From: Oscillospiraceae bacterium
Lineage (GTDB): Bacteria > Bacillota > Clostridia > Oscillospirales > Ruminococcaceae
Reading direction: 5' to 3'
Assembly: GCA_017991935.1 (NCBI GenBank)
Contig: JAGOPP010000013.1
Coordinates: forward strand, 1-35,005
DNA: 35,005 nucleotides
A model generated the notes under the pieces. It was not told the DNA's origin. It made no database searches and saw nothing but the letters and a program-made list of their open reading frames with translations. Positions 15,932 through 24,359 of the stretch are shown one piece after another; positions within the stretch are counted from its first letter, which is position 1; every line of letters starts with the position of its first letter. The translations under genes and the position numbers were made by a program.

Positions 15932-17236
15932 TTATTTCCCCTCCCCGTTCCTTAAAATTTGTTTTCCGAGCTTGTTTTGCTGGACGAGCGGCCTCGACGC
16001 CGGGCAGACGTACGAGCAGCAGCCGCATTCCATGCAGAGGTTGACCTTGAGCGCCTTGAGCCGCGCGGCGTCCCGGTTGCGCACGGCCCGGTCGATGGCG
16101 GCGGGCATCAGCGCGAACGGGCAGGCCCGCATGCATCTGCCGCAGCGGATGCAGGGGCTCGCCTCCGGCGTCTCGCACTCCTTCGCGGTCAGGGCGAGCA
16201 CGGCGTTGTTGTTTTTTAACAGGGGCTGGCCGTCGTCCGGCACGGCGATGCCCATCATCGGGCCGCCCTGCAGGATCTTGGCCGGGGCCTCTTTGTAGCC
16301 GCCGCAGAACGCGATCAGATCGGAATATCTCGTGCCGATCGGCGCGCGGACGTTTTTGGGCTCGGCCACGGCCCCGCCGTCGACGGTGACGCGCTTATTG
16401 ACAAGCGGCATCCCCGTTTCAAAATAGGTCTCCAGCGCGACGACGGACGCGACGTTCATCACGATGACGCCGACATCCGCCGGGAGCATCCCCTCGGCGA
16501 CGATCTTTTTGGTCGCCTCGTAGATCAGCACTTTTTCGCCGCCCTTCGGGTATTTGGAGGGCAGCACGCACAGGGAGAGCCGGTCGTTGCAGTGAGGTTT
16601 CAGCGCGGCGACGGCCTCGGGCTTGTTGTCCTCGATCCCGATGATGACCTTCTTAAAGCCGATCTCTTTGGCGATGCGGTCGATGCCGGCGAGCAGCAGC
16701 TCCGTATCCTCTAATATAGCGCGGAGATCCGAGGTGATATACGGCTCGCACTCCGCGGCGTTGACGATGAGGGTGTCGACCTCATCCGGATTTTTCGGGT
16801 TCAGTTTGATGAAGGTGGGAAACGCGGCCCCGCCGAGGCCGACCAGCCCCGAGCTGCGGACCTCGTGCAAAAACTCCTCTTTCCCTTCATATTCCGGAAT
16901 TTTGACCTCCTCGGAAACAGACTGTTCCCCGTCGGTATCAATGACGACGGCCTGACAAACGGCGCCCAAAGCCGTGACGAAATCATCGACGGAAGCGACC
17001 GTGCCCGATACGCTCGAATGCACCGGCACACTGAAAAACGCCTCCGAATCGCCGATCTTTTGCCCGACTTTTACGGCGTCGCCCTTCTTTACGAGCGGCG
17101 CGCAGGCCGCCCCGATGCTTTGCGCCATCGGGATGACCACTCTGGCCGGAACAGGCAGTTCCTCCGTCGCGCAGGCGGAAGTATGCTTGTTGTGCGGCAC
17201 TTTGACGCCACTCAGGTGTTTTCCGAATTCCTGCAA
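15932..17236 (-). CDS. rnfC: Rnf complex NADH-oxidoreductase subunit C
   Basis: RnfC is the peripheral FMN/NADH-binding subunit that reduces NAD+ with electrons from the complex. The 434-residue protein has the glycine-rich GLVGLGGAAFPT nucleotide motif, NAAECEPYITSD, and two ferredoxin clusters near the C-terminus (Cys362/365/368/372 and Cys401/404/407/411). It starts with TTG at 17236, supported by a strong AGGAGG about 8 nt upstream. It lies 29 nt after the Gx transporter gene and is the first rnf gene. Confidence 0.96.
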   Translation of the reverse strand: MQEFGKHLSGVKVPHNKHTSACATEELPVPARVVIPMAQSIGAACAPLVKKGDAVKVGQKIGDSEAFFSVPVHSSVSGTVASVDDFVTALGAVCQAVVIDTDGEQSVSEEVKIPEYEGKEEFLHEVRSSGLVGLGGAAFPTFIKLNPKNPDEVDTLIVNAAECEPYITSDLRAILEDTELLLAGIDRIAKEIGFKKVIIGIEDNKPEAVAALKPHCNDRLSLCVLPSKYPKGGEKVLIYEATKKIVAEGMLPADVGVIVMNVASVVALETYFETGMPLVNKRVTVDGGAVAEPKNVRAPIGTRYSDLIAFCGGYKEAPAKILQGGPMMGIAVPDDGQPLLKNNNAVLALTAKECETPEASPCIRCGRCMRACPFALMPAAIDRAVRNRDAARLKALKVNLCMECGCCSYVCPASRPLVQQNKLGKQILRNGEGK

Positions 17237-17265
17237 AAGAGACTCCTCCTTATATAAGAACTTAC

Positions 17266-17781
17266 TTAGGAAATGAAATGAATCCTCCGGAGCGCGGGCA
17301 TGAGCGTCTTGAGTAAGACGCCGGTGAGCGCGCCCATAACGGCCCCGGAGAGGGCGAGCACCGGCAGATACCAGAAGGTAAGCGCGGAGCCGATGACGAA
17401 GACGGAGGCGCAGAGCTGGCCGACGTTGTGGGCCACCGCCCCGGCCGTGCTGATGAGCAGATACGAGGCGTCCTTCCGCCGCAGCGCCAGCAGCATCGCG
17501 GGGATGGACAGCATGCCGCCGCAGAGGGACAGCAGCGCCGCGACGGGCGCCCTCGTGATAAGGACGAAAAGGGATTTCCCCGCGGCGACCGCGAAGGCCT
17601 CCCTTTTGCCGAGAAAAAACAGCGCGTACATGGTGGCGACGTTGGAGAGGCCGAGCTTGACGCCGGCCGGCAGCATGGCGGTCACGGGCAGCAGGCTCTC
17701 CAAAAAGGACAGGGCGACGGCGAGCGCGAGCAGCATCCCGGTCAGGGCGACCTTCCGCGCCGGATTCTCTTCCATGCCCAT
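17266..17781 (-). CDS. Gx transporter family membrane protein
   Basis: This integral membrane protein of about 171 residues has five or six helices. The block LPAGVKLGLSNVATMYALFF is characteristic of the Gx transporter family (formerly annotated as heptaprenyl diphosphate synthase component I), and relatives often lie beside rnf genes or apbE. Starts GTG 17787, ATG 17781 and ATG 17775 are all possible. I took 17781, but the nearby GGGTGG does not decide it. It is 29 nt upstream of rnfC and probably co-transcribed with it. The transported substrate is not known. Confidence 0.85.
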   Translation of the reverse strand: MGMEENPARKVALTGMLLALAVALSFLESLLPVTAMLPAGVKLGLSNVATMYALFFLGKREAFAVAAGKSLFVLITRAPVAALLSLCGGMLSIPAMLLALRRKDASYLLISTAGAVAHNVGQLCASVFVIGSALTFWYLPVLALSGAVMGALTGVLLKTLMPALRRIHFIS

Positions 17782-17914
17782 CACCACCCGGATTTATGAT
17801 CGTTCCCGCAAAAACGGGATGTCGGAAAACGGAGAGGAAAGCCCCGCGGCGGCGGCAAAACGGGCCGGGCGGCCGTGGCCTTCCCCTCCGGATTATGACC
17901 CGGAAAAAATGCGT

Positions 17915-18976
17915 TTACCCCTCGCCGCCGAGGAGCTTGCGGCTTTCGACGTAGAGATATTCGGAGGAATCGAAGCCCCGGGCGGGGTTCAGATCCGCGA
18001 ACCATGTGATGTACCGCCCGCTCGCGCCGATCCCGTGGACCATCTGGAACAGATATTCTTTGAGCTCCTCGTCCGGCGTGGACGGGTCCGGGATGCAGAT
18101 GGAGAACTGGACGAGCCTGTCGCCGTATTTTTCCATGAGGGCGAGCTTGTCGTTGCAGGCGTCCTGCCCCTCCCAAGAATCGAATCCGGCGTCGATCATG
18201 ATGTCGATCATGTTGGAGACGGCCCCGCAGGAGTGGAAATTGATGATCAGCCCGAGCTCGTGCGCCGCGGCCGCGACTTTTTTGTAGTGCGGGAGCAAAA
18301 TCTCCCGGCACAGCTCCGGCGACAGGAAGGAGCTTCTCTGGGTGCCGAGGTCGTCGTGGAACGTGACGATGTCGGCGTGGTAGATCTCCCGCGCGATCCG
18401 GATCAGGGCGATGTGAAACTCGTCGAAGCGGTCGTAGAGCTCCGCGACGACCTCCGGCTCCTCCAGATAGGCGCACAGGGCGTTTTCGTAGCCGGAGAGG
18501 TCGGCGAGCCGCTCGAGATAGCCGTTGACGATCGCGAAGCACGTCGCGCGCTCCGGGGCGAGGAGGCCCTTATAATTTTCATCATAATCCTTTTGCCAGT
18601 CGATCGCTGAAAGATCCGGGAAGACGAGCTCCTCCTTCCAATTTTTCACCTCGGAGAGGCGGCGGGTGCCCGGTTTGACCATCGCGGCGGCGTTGGCGGG
18701 GTCGTACTGCCACTCGATGCCGAACCAGTCGAAACCGCCGTTGTTGCGGGCGTACGCGTCCGGCATGACAGCGGGCTGGATGAAATTGAAGTCCGTGGAT
18801 AGGTTCGGCAGCCACTCGGGCTTTTCGCCGCGGAGAATGCGGAAGACGTTCTCCTTGGGCGTGATCGGCGTGCCAAACCGCCTCGTCGGGAATGAGGGGA
18901 TGTTGTACGCGCCGGGGATGGCCGGATAGAAGCCGGCGTCCGCGAGTTCTTTCTCACGGTTAAACGGGATAGCCAT
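17915..18976 (-). CDS. uroporphyrinogen decarboxylase family protein (methyltransferase-like)
   Basis: This 353-residue protein has the URO-D TIM-barrel pattern. It shows ITPKENVFRILRGEKPEWLP near the N-terminus, FHDDLGTQ in the middle, and INFHSCGAVSNMIDIMIDAG with the His248-x-Cys250 pair. That HxC pair resembles the zinc site of MtaA/MtbA-type cobamide:coenzyme methyltransferases, rather than true HemE of haem synthesis. The third zinc ligand is uncertain (Cys273 or Cys293). It follows the first-listed dynamin gene by 14 nt with a good GGAGAG site before the ATG. No corrinoid protein is encoded nearby, so the methyl donor is unknown. Confidence 0.82.
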   Translation of the reverse strand: MAIPFNREKELADAGFYPAIPGAYNIPSFPTRRFGTPITPKENVFRILRGEKPEWLPNLSTDFNFIQPAVMPDAYARNNGGFDWFGIEWQYDPANAAAMVKPGTRRLSEVKNWKEELVFPDLSAIDWQKDYDENYKGLLAPERATCFAIVNGYLERLADLSGYENALCAYLEEPEVVAELYDRFDEFHIALIRIAREIYHADIVTFHDDLGTQRSSFLSPELCREILLPHYKKVAAAAHELGLIINFHSCGAVSNMIDIMIDAGFDSWEGQDACNDKLALMEKYGDRLVQFSICIPDPSTPDEELKEYLFQMVHGIGASGRYITWFADLNPARGFDSSEYLYVESRKLLGGEG

Positions 18977-18990
18977 GCTGTCTCTCTCCT

Positions 18991-21156
18991 TTACTCTGAA
19001 ATATTGGCGTCAATGACCTCTAAGTATTCTTTTCTGCGGGAGATCGCCCGCTCCGCCTCGGCGAGCGCGTTCCGGCAGGCGGCCGTCTCTTTGGAACGGC
19101 CCGCCAGCGCGAGGCTCTCGAAGCGGCTCTCGGAGCAGGCGACGCTCTCAAGAAAGACGGCGGCGGACTCCCGGAGCTTCCGGATCGCCTCGTCGACAAG
19201 CAGCGTCATCCGCTCCTGCGCGTCTTTTTTTAGCTCCTCGAGGTGCCGCTCCGAGCGGATCTGCCCCGGATATTTCGTCTCGATCGCCGCGATATACGGC
19301 GAGGGGTCGATCTCCGCCTTCGGAAGGACGATGCGGCTCTCGGCGATCTTGACCCACCTCGCGATCTGTTCCCGGTCTATTGGAACGCGCTCGCGGCCGG
19401 CCGGAAATCCCTCCCGGTTTGCCGAAAAGCGCTCCCCGGAGAAGGCGTCGGCCGCCGCGCGCATCAGCGCGTTACAGAGGCGGGCCCTCTCCTCAAATAT
19501 CAAAAACACATGGTCGTGCAGGAGCTTGGCGGCCGCGGCGGCCTGCCGCAGGCTCTCCGCGGCGTCCGCGGAATCCATATAGCTGTACCGCCGCTCGCTG
19601 CTCTCAAACTCGACGTGCTTTTTTCCCCATGTCCAAGGCTTATAAACGACCGTGTCGTCGACGAGCGTCTCCTCGGTCCTTACCTCCACCGCCTGCTTGA
19701 CGGCGGCGGCCGGGGCCTGTTTCTCAAAACTCCGGAGCTTCTCCGAGGCGAGCAGCAGCCGGTCGTCGAGCCGGGAGCGGTAGTCCGCGTAGGCCGCGCC
19801 CACGGCGTCGCGGAAACGGTTCGTCTCCTCCGCGCCGGCGAAAATTTCCGCCTCGGCCCTCTCCTTTTGCGCCCGCAGGCCCTGCGAGATCTCCCGTTCC
19901 GCACAGGCGCGGAGCCGCCGGAGCTCGCCGTTTAGATCGGCCGCCCCGACGGAGGCCATCGACGCGGCCTTCCGCCGCAGCAGCTCCTCCCGCTCGGAGA
20001 GCATCCCGTTAAAAATGGAGCGCAGTTCGTCCATATTCCCGATGCGGCGCAGATCAGCGGCCGTAAGCGGGCCGAAATATTCGAGATGGCGGCGGACGAC
20101 GGCCTGCTGCTCGGTATCTTTTTCTTTGGGGCGCCGGGAGAGATCCTCCGCCATCGCGGAGAGGAAAACCGGCTCCCGGCACTGCCGCACGACGTCTATG
20201 ATATTGGCCGAAGCGCCCGCCCGCCGGAACGCGAGCACCGCGTCCTCGACGCTTTTTTCCGCATGGCGGCGAAGCTCCGATTTCGCGGCGGCGATCGCCT
20301 CGTCCATGCTCCCGTAGTCGCAAAGGAGGTCTAAAAGCGCGCTGTCGAACTGGCTCGCGACGAGCGCCAAGCGGCGCACGCCCTTCTGCGGCAGGATCTC
20401 CGTCAGCAGGTCCATGTCGTTTTGGTCGAGGAAATAACTCGCCCGCGAAAGAAAAAACGCCGCGTCGCAGGTCTCGATGAATTCCCGCGTCCGCTCCGTG
20501 CGGGACGGGATCGGGTCGTTGAGGCCGGGCGTGTCGACGACGGAGATACCCTTGAGCGGCTCCAGATGCAGCCGGATGGTCGCGGCCTTGACAAGCGGCG
20601 TATACGCGCCGTTTTGGCCGACAAACTCATTCATCCGGCCGGTCGTCTCTTCAATATGTTTAAAAGTTTCGAGCTTTGTTCCGCCGAAAAGCAGGTCCGA
20701 GACCGGGAGCCCGGAGGTTTCCGCCGCGCGGATGGTCTCGCGGGCCGCCCTCGCGCGGTCGCTTTCCTCTTTGGAGGAGGCGAGGCGCTTGAGCCAGACC
20801 CAGTCCTCCGGCGAATAAAACTCGATTTCGATTTCGTTTTTTTCCGCGTATTCGACGCGGGTCAGCGCCGCAGTCTTGGGCATGGAGTCCTTGGGCAGGA
20901 CGTCCTTGCCCTCGAAGAGCAGCGTGTTGAGAAAGGAGGTCTTGCCCGCCTTGACTTGGCCGATGACCGCGAGATTGTATTTCCGGTTGGCGCGGAAAAA
21001 GTCGCCGGCCTTTTTGCGGAAATTCTCGCAGAGCGCCCGGACCGCCATGAGATCGGCGCAGTCCGCGTAGGAAGAAAGCTCCCTAAAAACTTCGTCCTGA
21101 CGCGCCGAGAAACTCTCGAGCTGCCGGACGACCGTCTCCGCGTTAAAATATGGCAT
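18991..21156 (-). CDS. dynamin-family GTPase (second of tandem pair)
   Basis: This 721-residue dynamin-like protein probably acts on membranes through GTP-driven assembly. G1 is GQVKAGKTS (66-74), G3 is DTPGLNDP (208-215), and the G4 position reads ASQFD (267-271) instead of the usual TKxD, so guanine recognition may be altered. Long charged helical segments follow, with a hydrophobic patch around 540-560 that could be a membrane paddle. Bacterial dynamins often occur as adjacent, diverged pairs that form mixed oligomers, and the neighbour at 21245-23014 fits this. The ATG has a purine-rich GGAGGGAAGGGGG upstream. Confidence 0.87.
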   Translation of the reverse strand: MPYFNAETVVRQLESFSARQDEVFRELSSYADCADLMAVRALCENFRKKAGDFFRANRKYNLAVIGQVKAGKTSFLNTLLFEGKDVLPKDSMPKTAALTRVEYAEKNEIEIEFYSPEDWVWLKRLASSKEESDRARAARETIRAAETSGLPVSDLLFGGTKLETFKHIEETTGRMNEFVGQNGAYTPLVKAATIRLHLEPLKGISVVDTPGLNDPIPSRTERTREFIETCDAAFFLSRASYFLDQNDMDLLTEILPQKGVRRLALVASQFDSALLDLLCDYGSMDEAIAAAKSELRRHAEKSVEDAVLAFRRAGASANIIDVVRQCREPVFLSAMAEDLSRRPKEKDTEQQAVVRRHLEYFGPLTAADLRRIGNMDELRSIFNGMLSEREELLRRKAASMASVGAADLNGELRRLRACAEREISQGLRAQKERAEAEIFAGAEETNRFRDAVGAAYADYRSRLDDRLLLASEKLRSFEKQAPAAAVKQAVEVRTEETLVDDTVVYKPWTWGKKHVEFESSERRYSYMDSADAAESLRQAAAAAKLLHDHVFLIFEERARLCNALMRAAADAFSGERFSANREGFPAGRERVPIDREQIARWVKIAESRIVLPKAEIDPSPYIAAIETKYPGQIRSERHLEELKKDAQERMTLLVDEAIRKLRESAAVFLESVACSESRFESLALAGRSKETAACRNALAEAERAISRRKEYLEVIDANISE

Positions 21157-21244
21157 GGCTTCTTCCCCCTTCCCTCCGAAAATCCGTCAGAACGGGATGT
21201 CGAAATCCGGGAACAGCGGCTCCAATTTTGCAGGATTTGCCGCA

Positions 21245-23014
21245 TCATCCGTCAAAATAACGAGGCGCTCCCCGCTCCAGCAGCTCGGCGATCCTCTCGG
21301 AATCGGCCTCGAGCATGCTCAAAGCTTGCTCACGCTCGGCGTCCCGGTCGGATTTCTCCCGCCGGATGTCCGAAAGCGCCCGCTCCCGTGCTCGGTAATC
21401 TTTTGTCACGGCGTCGGCGATCAGGGCTTCGATCCGGCTCGTCTCGGCCGAAAGGCCGATGCTCACGCAGTCGGAGGCGTATTTGAGGATCTCCGGCAGC
21501 GTCTTCTCCACGAGGGTTTTCTGGACGAAGCGTTCCTTGGCGGCGCGGGTGGCCTGAATTGGCACGGCGGGCATCCATTCAAAAATATCCCGCGTCCCGA
21601 GGTAGCGGTCGAGCACGGCCTTCGCGGCCGGGTCCGGCGGGCGCTTCGCGGCGGGAGGGCTTTGGCGTTTTGCGGGCGGGAAAAATCCCCGCTCCCCCGG
21701 TCTTTTTTCGTCGCCGAAGAACTCGCGCGGGTTGATCTCCGCGGCGCTGCGCTCCCCGATGACGTCGGATTTTCCGGCGGAATATTCGGCGAGAAGCCGC
21801 TCGGTCAGCTCCACGGCGTCCCTGCCGGGGGCGTCCTCGGTCTCGTCCAGATCGGCGGACAGGATCGCCGCGACCGCGCCGAGATGGCGCAGCAGGGCGG
21901 TGGAATACTCGCTCTCGACGCCAGACGCCATGATGCCGGAGAGAATGCGGTCGGCGCCGGCCCACGCGTATTTTCCGGCGAGGATCTCCGAAACCATCGT
22001 AGATTTGATCTCCCGAAGGCCGGCGAAGACCTTTTGCCGGACGGAATCCGCGATGCCCGGGAGCTCGGAGCGGAAGCGCTCGGCCTCCTTCGCGATCTCG
22101 CCGCTTCGCAGCTCCATGCCCGCCTGAAGCTGCCGGATGCGGCCCTCCAGCTCGGACACGGTCAGCCGCTCGCCGGCGAGGCGCTGGCGCAGGTAGGCCT
22201 CCGCCGGCCGGCATAAGCGCAGAAAGCGCTCTCTATAAAGAATGTCCCGGATCCCGTCGGCGCGAAGCTGCAAGCTTTGAAGCAGCGCCCGCAGGCCGGA
22301 GACGTCTTTTTCAAATTTGGACCAGATGCAGCAGACTTCGGCGTGCTCCACGCCGAGCAGGCCCCGGATGGTCTCTGCGAGATAGTCTCGCGCGCGGGCG
22401 ACGGTCTCCTCCGGCACCTTGTCGCACTTCGTGAGCACGACATAGACCGGAAGCTCCCGCAGCCGGAGCTCGGAGAGGAAATCGGAGACGCTTTTTTTGA
22501 CCACGGGCTCGTCGGCGCTGAACGTCAGTATGTAGGCGAGGCTCCTCGGCAGGTAGCCGCGCAGGGCCTTTTCGTGCTCCGCCACGCCGGAATCGAGCCC
22601 CGGCATATCGACCATCATGACGCCGGAGAGCTCCCGCAAACGGGGGTTATCCAGCTCAAGGCGGATCATTCGGACGCCGGTTAGGTCGAGCGTGCGGTCC
22701 CGCAGCTCGTGGATCCCCACGATCTGCCGCTCGTCGCCGCGAAAGACGGTCAGGCGGTTTTCCCCGTAGACGATCTCCGTCGGGACGGTGGTGTTGGCCG
22801 TGATGCCGGTCGGCAGCAGGGCCGTGTCGAGCAGTGCGTTGACGGCGGAGCTCTTGCCGGTGTTGAACGCGCCGATCAGCGGAACGACCACGCGAAAGCG
22901 CTCGTACTCCCCCGCCGCGTCCCGCAGCTCCTGCGCGGGAAGGCCGTATTTTTCCATGATCTCCGCGGCGGAAATGAAAGATCCGCTTAGTCCTTTATGC
23001 ATTTCGGACATCAT
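21245..23014 (-). CDS. dynamin-family GTPase (first of tandem pair), possible C-terminal frameshift
   Basis: This 589-residue dynamin-like GTPase has canonical motifs: G1 GAFNTGKSS (48-56), G2 region TANTTVPTE, G3 DMPGLDSG (136-143) and G4 TKCD (196-199). The remainder is mostly charged helix. The ATG at 23014 has an ideal GGAGG 5 nt upstream and a promoter further up. The frame ends YFDG at 21245. However, the +1 frame stays open past it to a stop at 21187 and reads like ordinary protein (LVILTDDAANPAK..., FPDFDIPF), which suggests a base insertion in the G-run complementary to 21270-21273. Without it the gene would end 30 nt before the next start. Confidence 0.88.
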   Translation of the reverse strand: MMSEMHKGLSGSFISAAEIMEKYGLPAQELRDAAGEYERFRVVVPLIGAFNTGKSSAVNALLDTALLPTGITANTTVPTEIVYGENRLTVFRGDERQIVGIHELRDRTLDLTGVRMIRLELDNPRLRELSGVMMVDMPGLDSGVAEHEKALRGYLPRSLAYILTFSADEPVVKKSVSDFLSELRLRELPVYVVLTKCDKVPEETVARARDYLAETIRGLLGVEHAEVCCIWSKFEKDVSGLRALLQSLQLRADGIRDILYRERFLRLCRPAEAYLRQRLAGERLTVSELEGRIRQLQAGMELRSGEIAKEAERFRSELPGIADSVRQKVFAGLREIKSTMVSEILAGKYAWAGADRILSGIMASGVESEYSTALLRHLGAVAAILSADLDETEDAPGRDAVELTERLLAEYSAGKSDVIGERSAAEINPREFFGDEKRPGERGFFPPAKRQSPPAAKRPPDPAAKAVLDRYLGTRDIFEWMPAVPIQATRAAKERFVQKTLVEKTLPEILKYASDCVSIGLSAETSRIEALIADAVTKDYRARERALSDIRREKSDRDAEREQALSMLEADSERIAELLERGAPRYFDG

Positions 23015-23046
23015 GGCGCCTCCTTGTGCATCCGGGATGATTGTCT

Positions 23047-23075
23047 ATTATACAACAAAGCATTTGAAATAGCCA
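23047..23075 (-). promoter_or_regulatory. probable promoter of the dynamin gene pair
   Basis: On the minus strand a perfect -10 TATAAT (23047-23052) lies 33 nt upstream of the dynamin ATG. The -35 at 17-nt spacing is weak (TGGCTA, 23070-23075). It directly follows the terminator of the injection-system operon. Confidence 0.5.
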
Positions 23076-23088
23076 TAGGAGAAAATAG

Positions 23089-23119
23089 AAAAAGGAAACG
23101 GAATTTTGTTCCCGTTTCC
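23089..23119 (-). terminator. terminator of the injection-system operon
   Basis: GGAAACGG (23094-23101 on plus) pairs with CCGTTTCC (23112-23119). On the minus strand the stem is followed by a T-run (A-run at 23089-23093 on plus). It lies about 105 nt after the stop of the tail-protein gene; I see nothing convincing in that 105-nt gap except a 5-bp hairpin. Confidence 0.7.
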
Positions 23120-23223
23120 ATAGAAACTGGCTAAAACGGCCCTTTTCCCCGAAATCCCAAAGTTTATTTTTGGTAAAGAAACCGCAGGGCCCCGTTTTTC
23201 CGCTTTGAGCGGCGTCTTTCTCA

Positions 23224-24342
23224 TCAGCCCACCGTGATGTGGGAGCCGAGCATCACGCCGTCCACGGAAGCGGTCTCCGGCGTGGAGAGGCAGCCGTTGA
23301 CGTCGAGGTAGCAGTGCATATCCGTGTGGCTGCACCTGCGCAGAAAGACGATCCGGTGGCCGGTGCCGATCACGCTGTAACTGTCCACGATCTTTTCGAG
23401 GGACTCTCGGTCGATCGGGAGCGGGGCTTCGAGGCCGGTGAGGTCGAGGATCACGCAGAAATCGTTGCTCGTGCCGCCGTAGAGGTGGCCCATCAGCTCG
23501 CGCTGCGGCTCGTTTTTCGTCAGCTTGCTCCACTGAAAATACTCGACGATGCGCGGCCGGATGCCGGTCGTCATCTCGATGATTTTCTCGAGCGCGGCGC
23601 GGGTGCCCTTCGCGCCCTGATAGACGTCGTTGTCCCGGATGAGCTTGCGGAGCTGGTCGTCGGTGTAGACGCCGCCCGGGTTGTCGATGCCGAGCCAGTC
23701 CGCGAGATACGCGACGTTCTCCTCCGGCGTCGTCTCGTAATCGAGGAGCCGCGGGATGTCGTCCACCCGGCGCTCGACGTCGAGATACATCGACTGAAAC
23801 ACCGCGATAAATTTATCGAAAAACGCGTTGTCCTGATAGACCTCCGGGAAATACTCGGTGAAGCTGTATTTTGGGAACTCGAGGCGCAGGCCGCTCAGCA
23901 CGAAGCTGCCCTCCCCCATCGGGAACACGGCGACCATCACCCAGACATAGCGCCCGGAAAGGTCGTGCAGCAGAATGTCCCGCTCGTTGACCGCGCGAAC
24001 CGAGGAGAGCGCCTTGAGCGCCTCCGCCTTTTCCTCATAGGGGACGCGGCCGTCCGCAAAATACGTTTCTAAGGAAACCTCTTTGTCGTCGATAAAGACG
24101 GAGCCGTAATCCGTCGCCCCGACAAGGATCTCCACCTTTACGCCTTCGCTCTCCGCGTCGACGACAAGGCGGTTGTAGCTCGACTCGACGTCCATCGTGT
24201 CGAACATCGGCGTGATATAGTAGCCGCTCCCGAGCGGGTCCGAAAGGGCGACGCGGAGCTCCCCGTCGCGCCTCATGCCGCGCATGGCGCCGCCGACGAG
24301 GGAGCGCTTATAGAAATTGACATATTTTAACGGCTGCTTCAT
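23224..24342 (-). CDS. contractile injection system tail protein (phage tail protein I-like)
   Basis: This 372-residue protein is the last gene of the cluster. The central segment FPEVYQDNAFFDKFIAVFQS...DIPRLLDYETTPEENVAYLADWLGI is typical of phage tail protein domains found next to J-like baseplate proteins (P2 gpI-like). The later DNDVYQGAKGTRAALEKIIEMTTG is the matching conserved block. The N-terminal ~170 residues and the C-terminal ~90 residues are predominantly strand-like. It follows the upstream J-like gene by 17 nt. It probably sits at the outer rim of the baseplate, linking to fibre or shell components that are not seen here. Confidence 0.8.
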   Translation of the reverse strand: MKQPLKYVNFYKRSLVGGAMRGMRRDGELRVALSDPLGSGYYITPMFDTMDVESSYNRLVVDAESEGVKVEILVGATDYGSVFIDDKEVSLETYFADGRVPYEEKAEALKALSSVRAVNERDILLHDLSGRYVWVMVAVFPMGEGSFVLSGLRLEFPKYSFTEYFPEVYQDNAFFDKFIAVFQSMYLDVERRVDDIPRLLDYETTPEENVAYLADWLGIDNPGGVYTDDQLRKLIRDNDVYQGAKGTRAALEKIIEMTTGIRPRIVEYFQWSKLTKNEPQRELMGHLYGGTSNDFCVILDLTGLEAPLPIDRESLEKIVDSYSVIGTGHRIVFLRRCSHTDMHCYLDVNGCLSTPETASVDGVMLGSHITVG

Positions 24343-24359
24343 GGAACCGCGCCCCTTTC

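Noticed and set aside
17788..17914. Terminator or promoter between the URO-D gene and the Gx gene
   Set aside because: Only a 5-bp TCCCG/CGGGA stem and an isolated CATAAT were found, too weak to list as features.
23048..23226. Small 58-codon frame starting at the tail-protein stop (TGATG overlap)
   Set aside because: It runs through the operon terminator and the dynamin promoter, has no clear binding site of its own and no recognisable domain.
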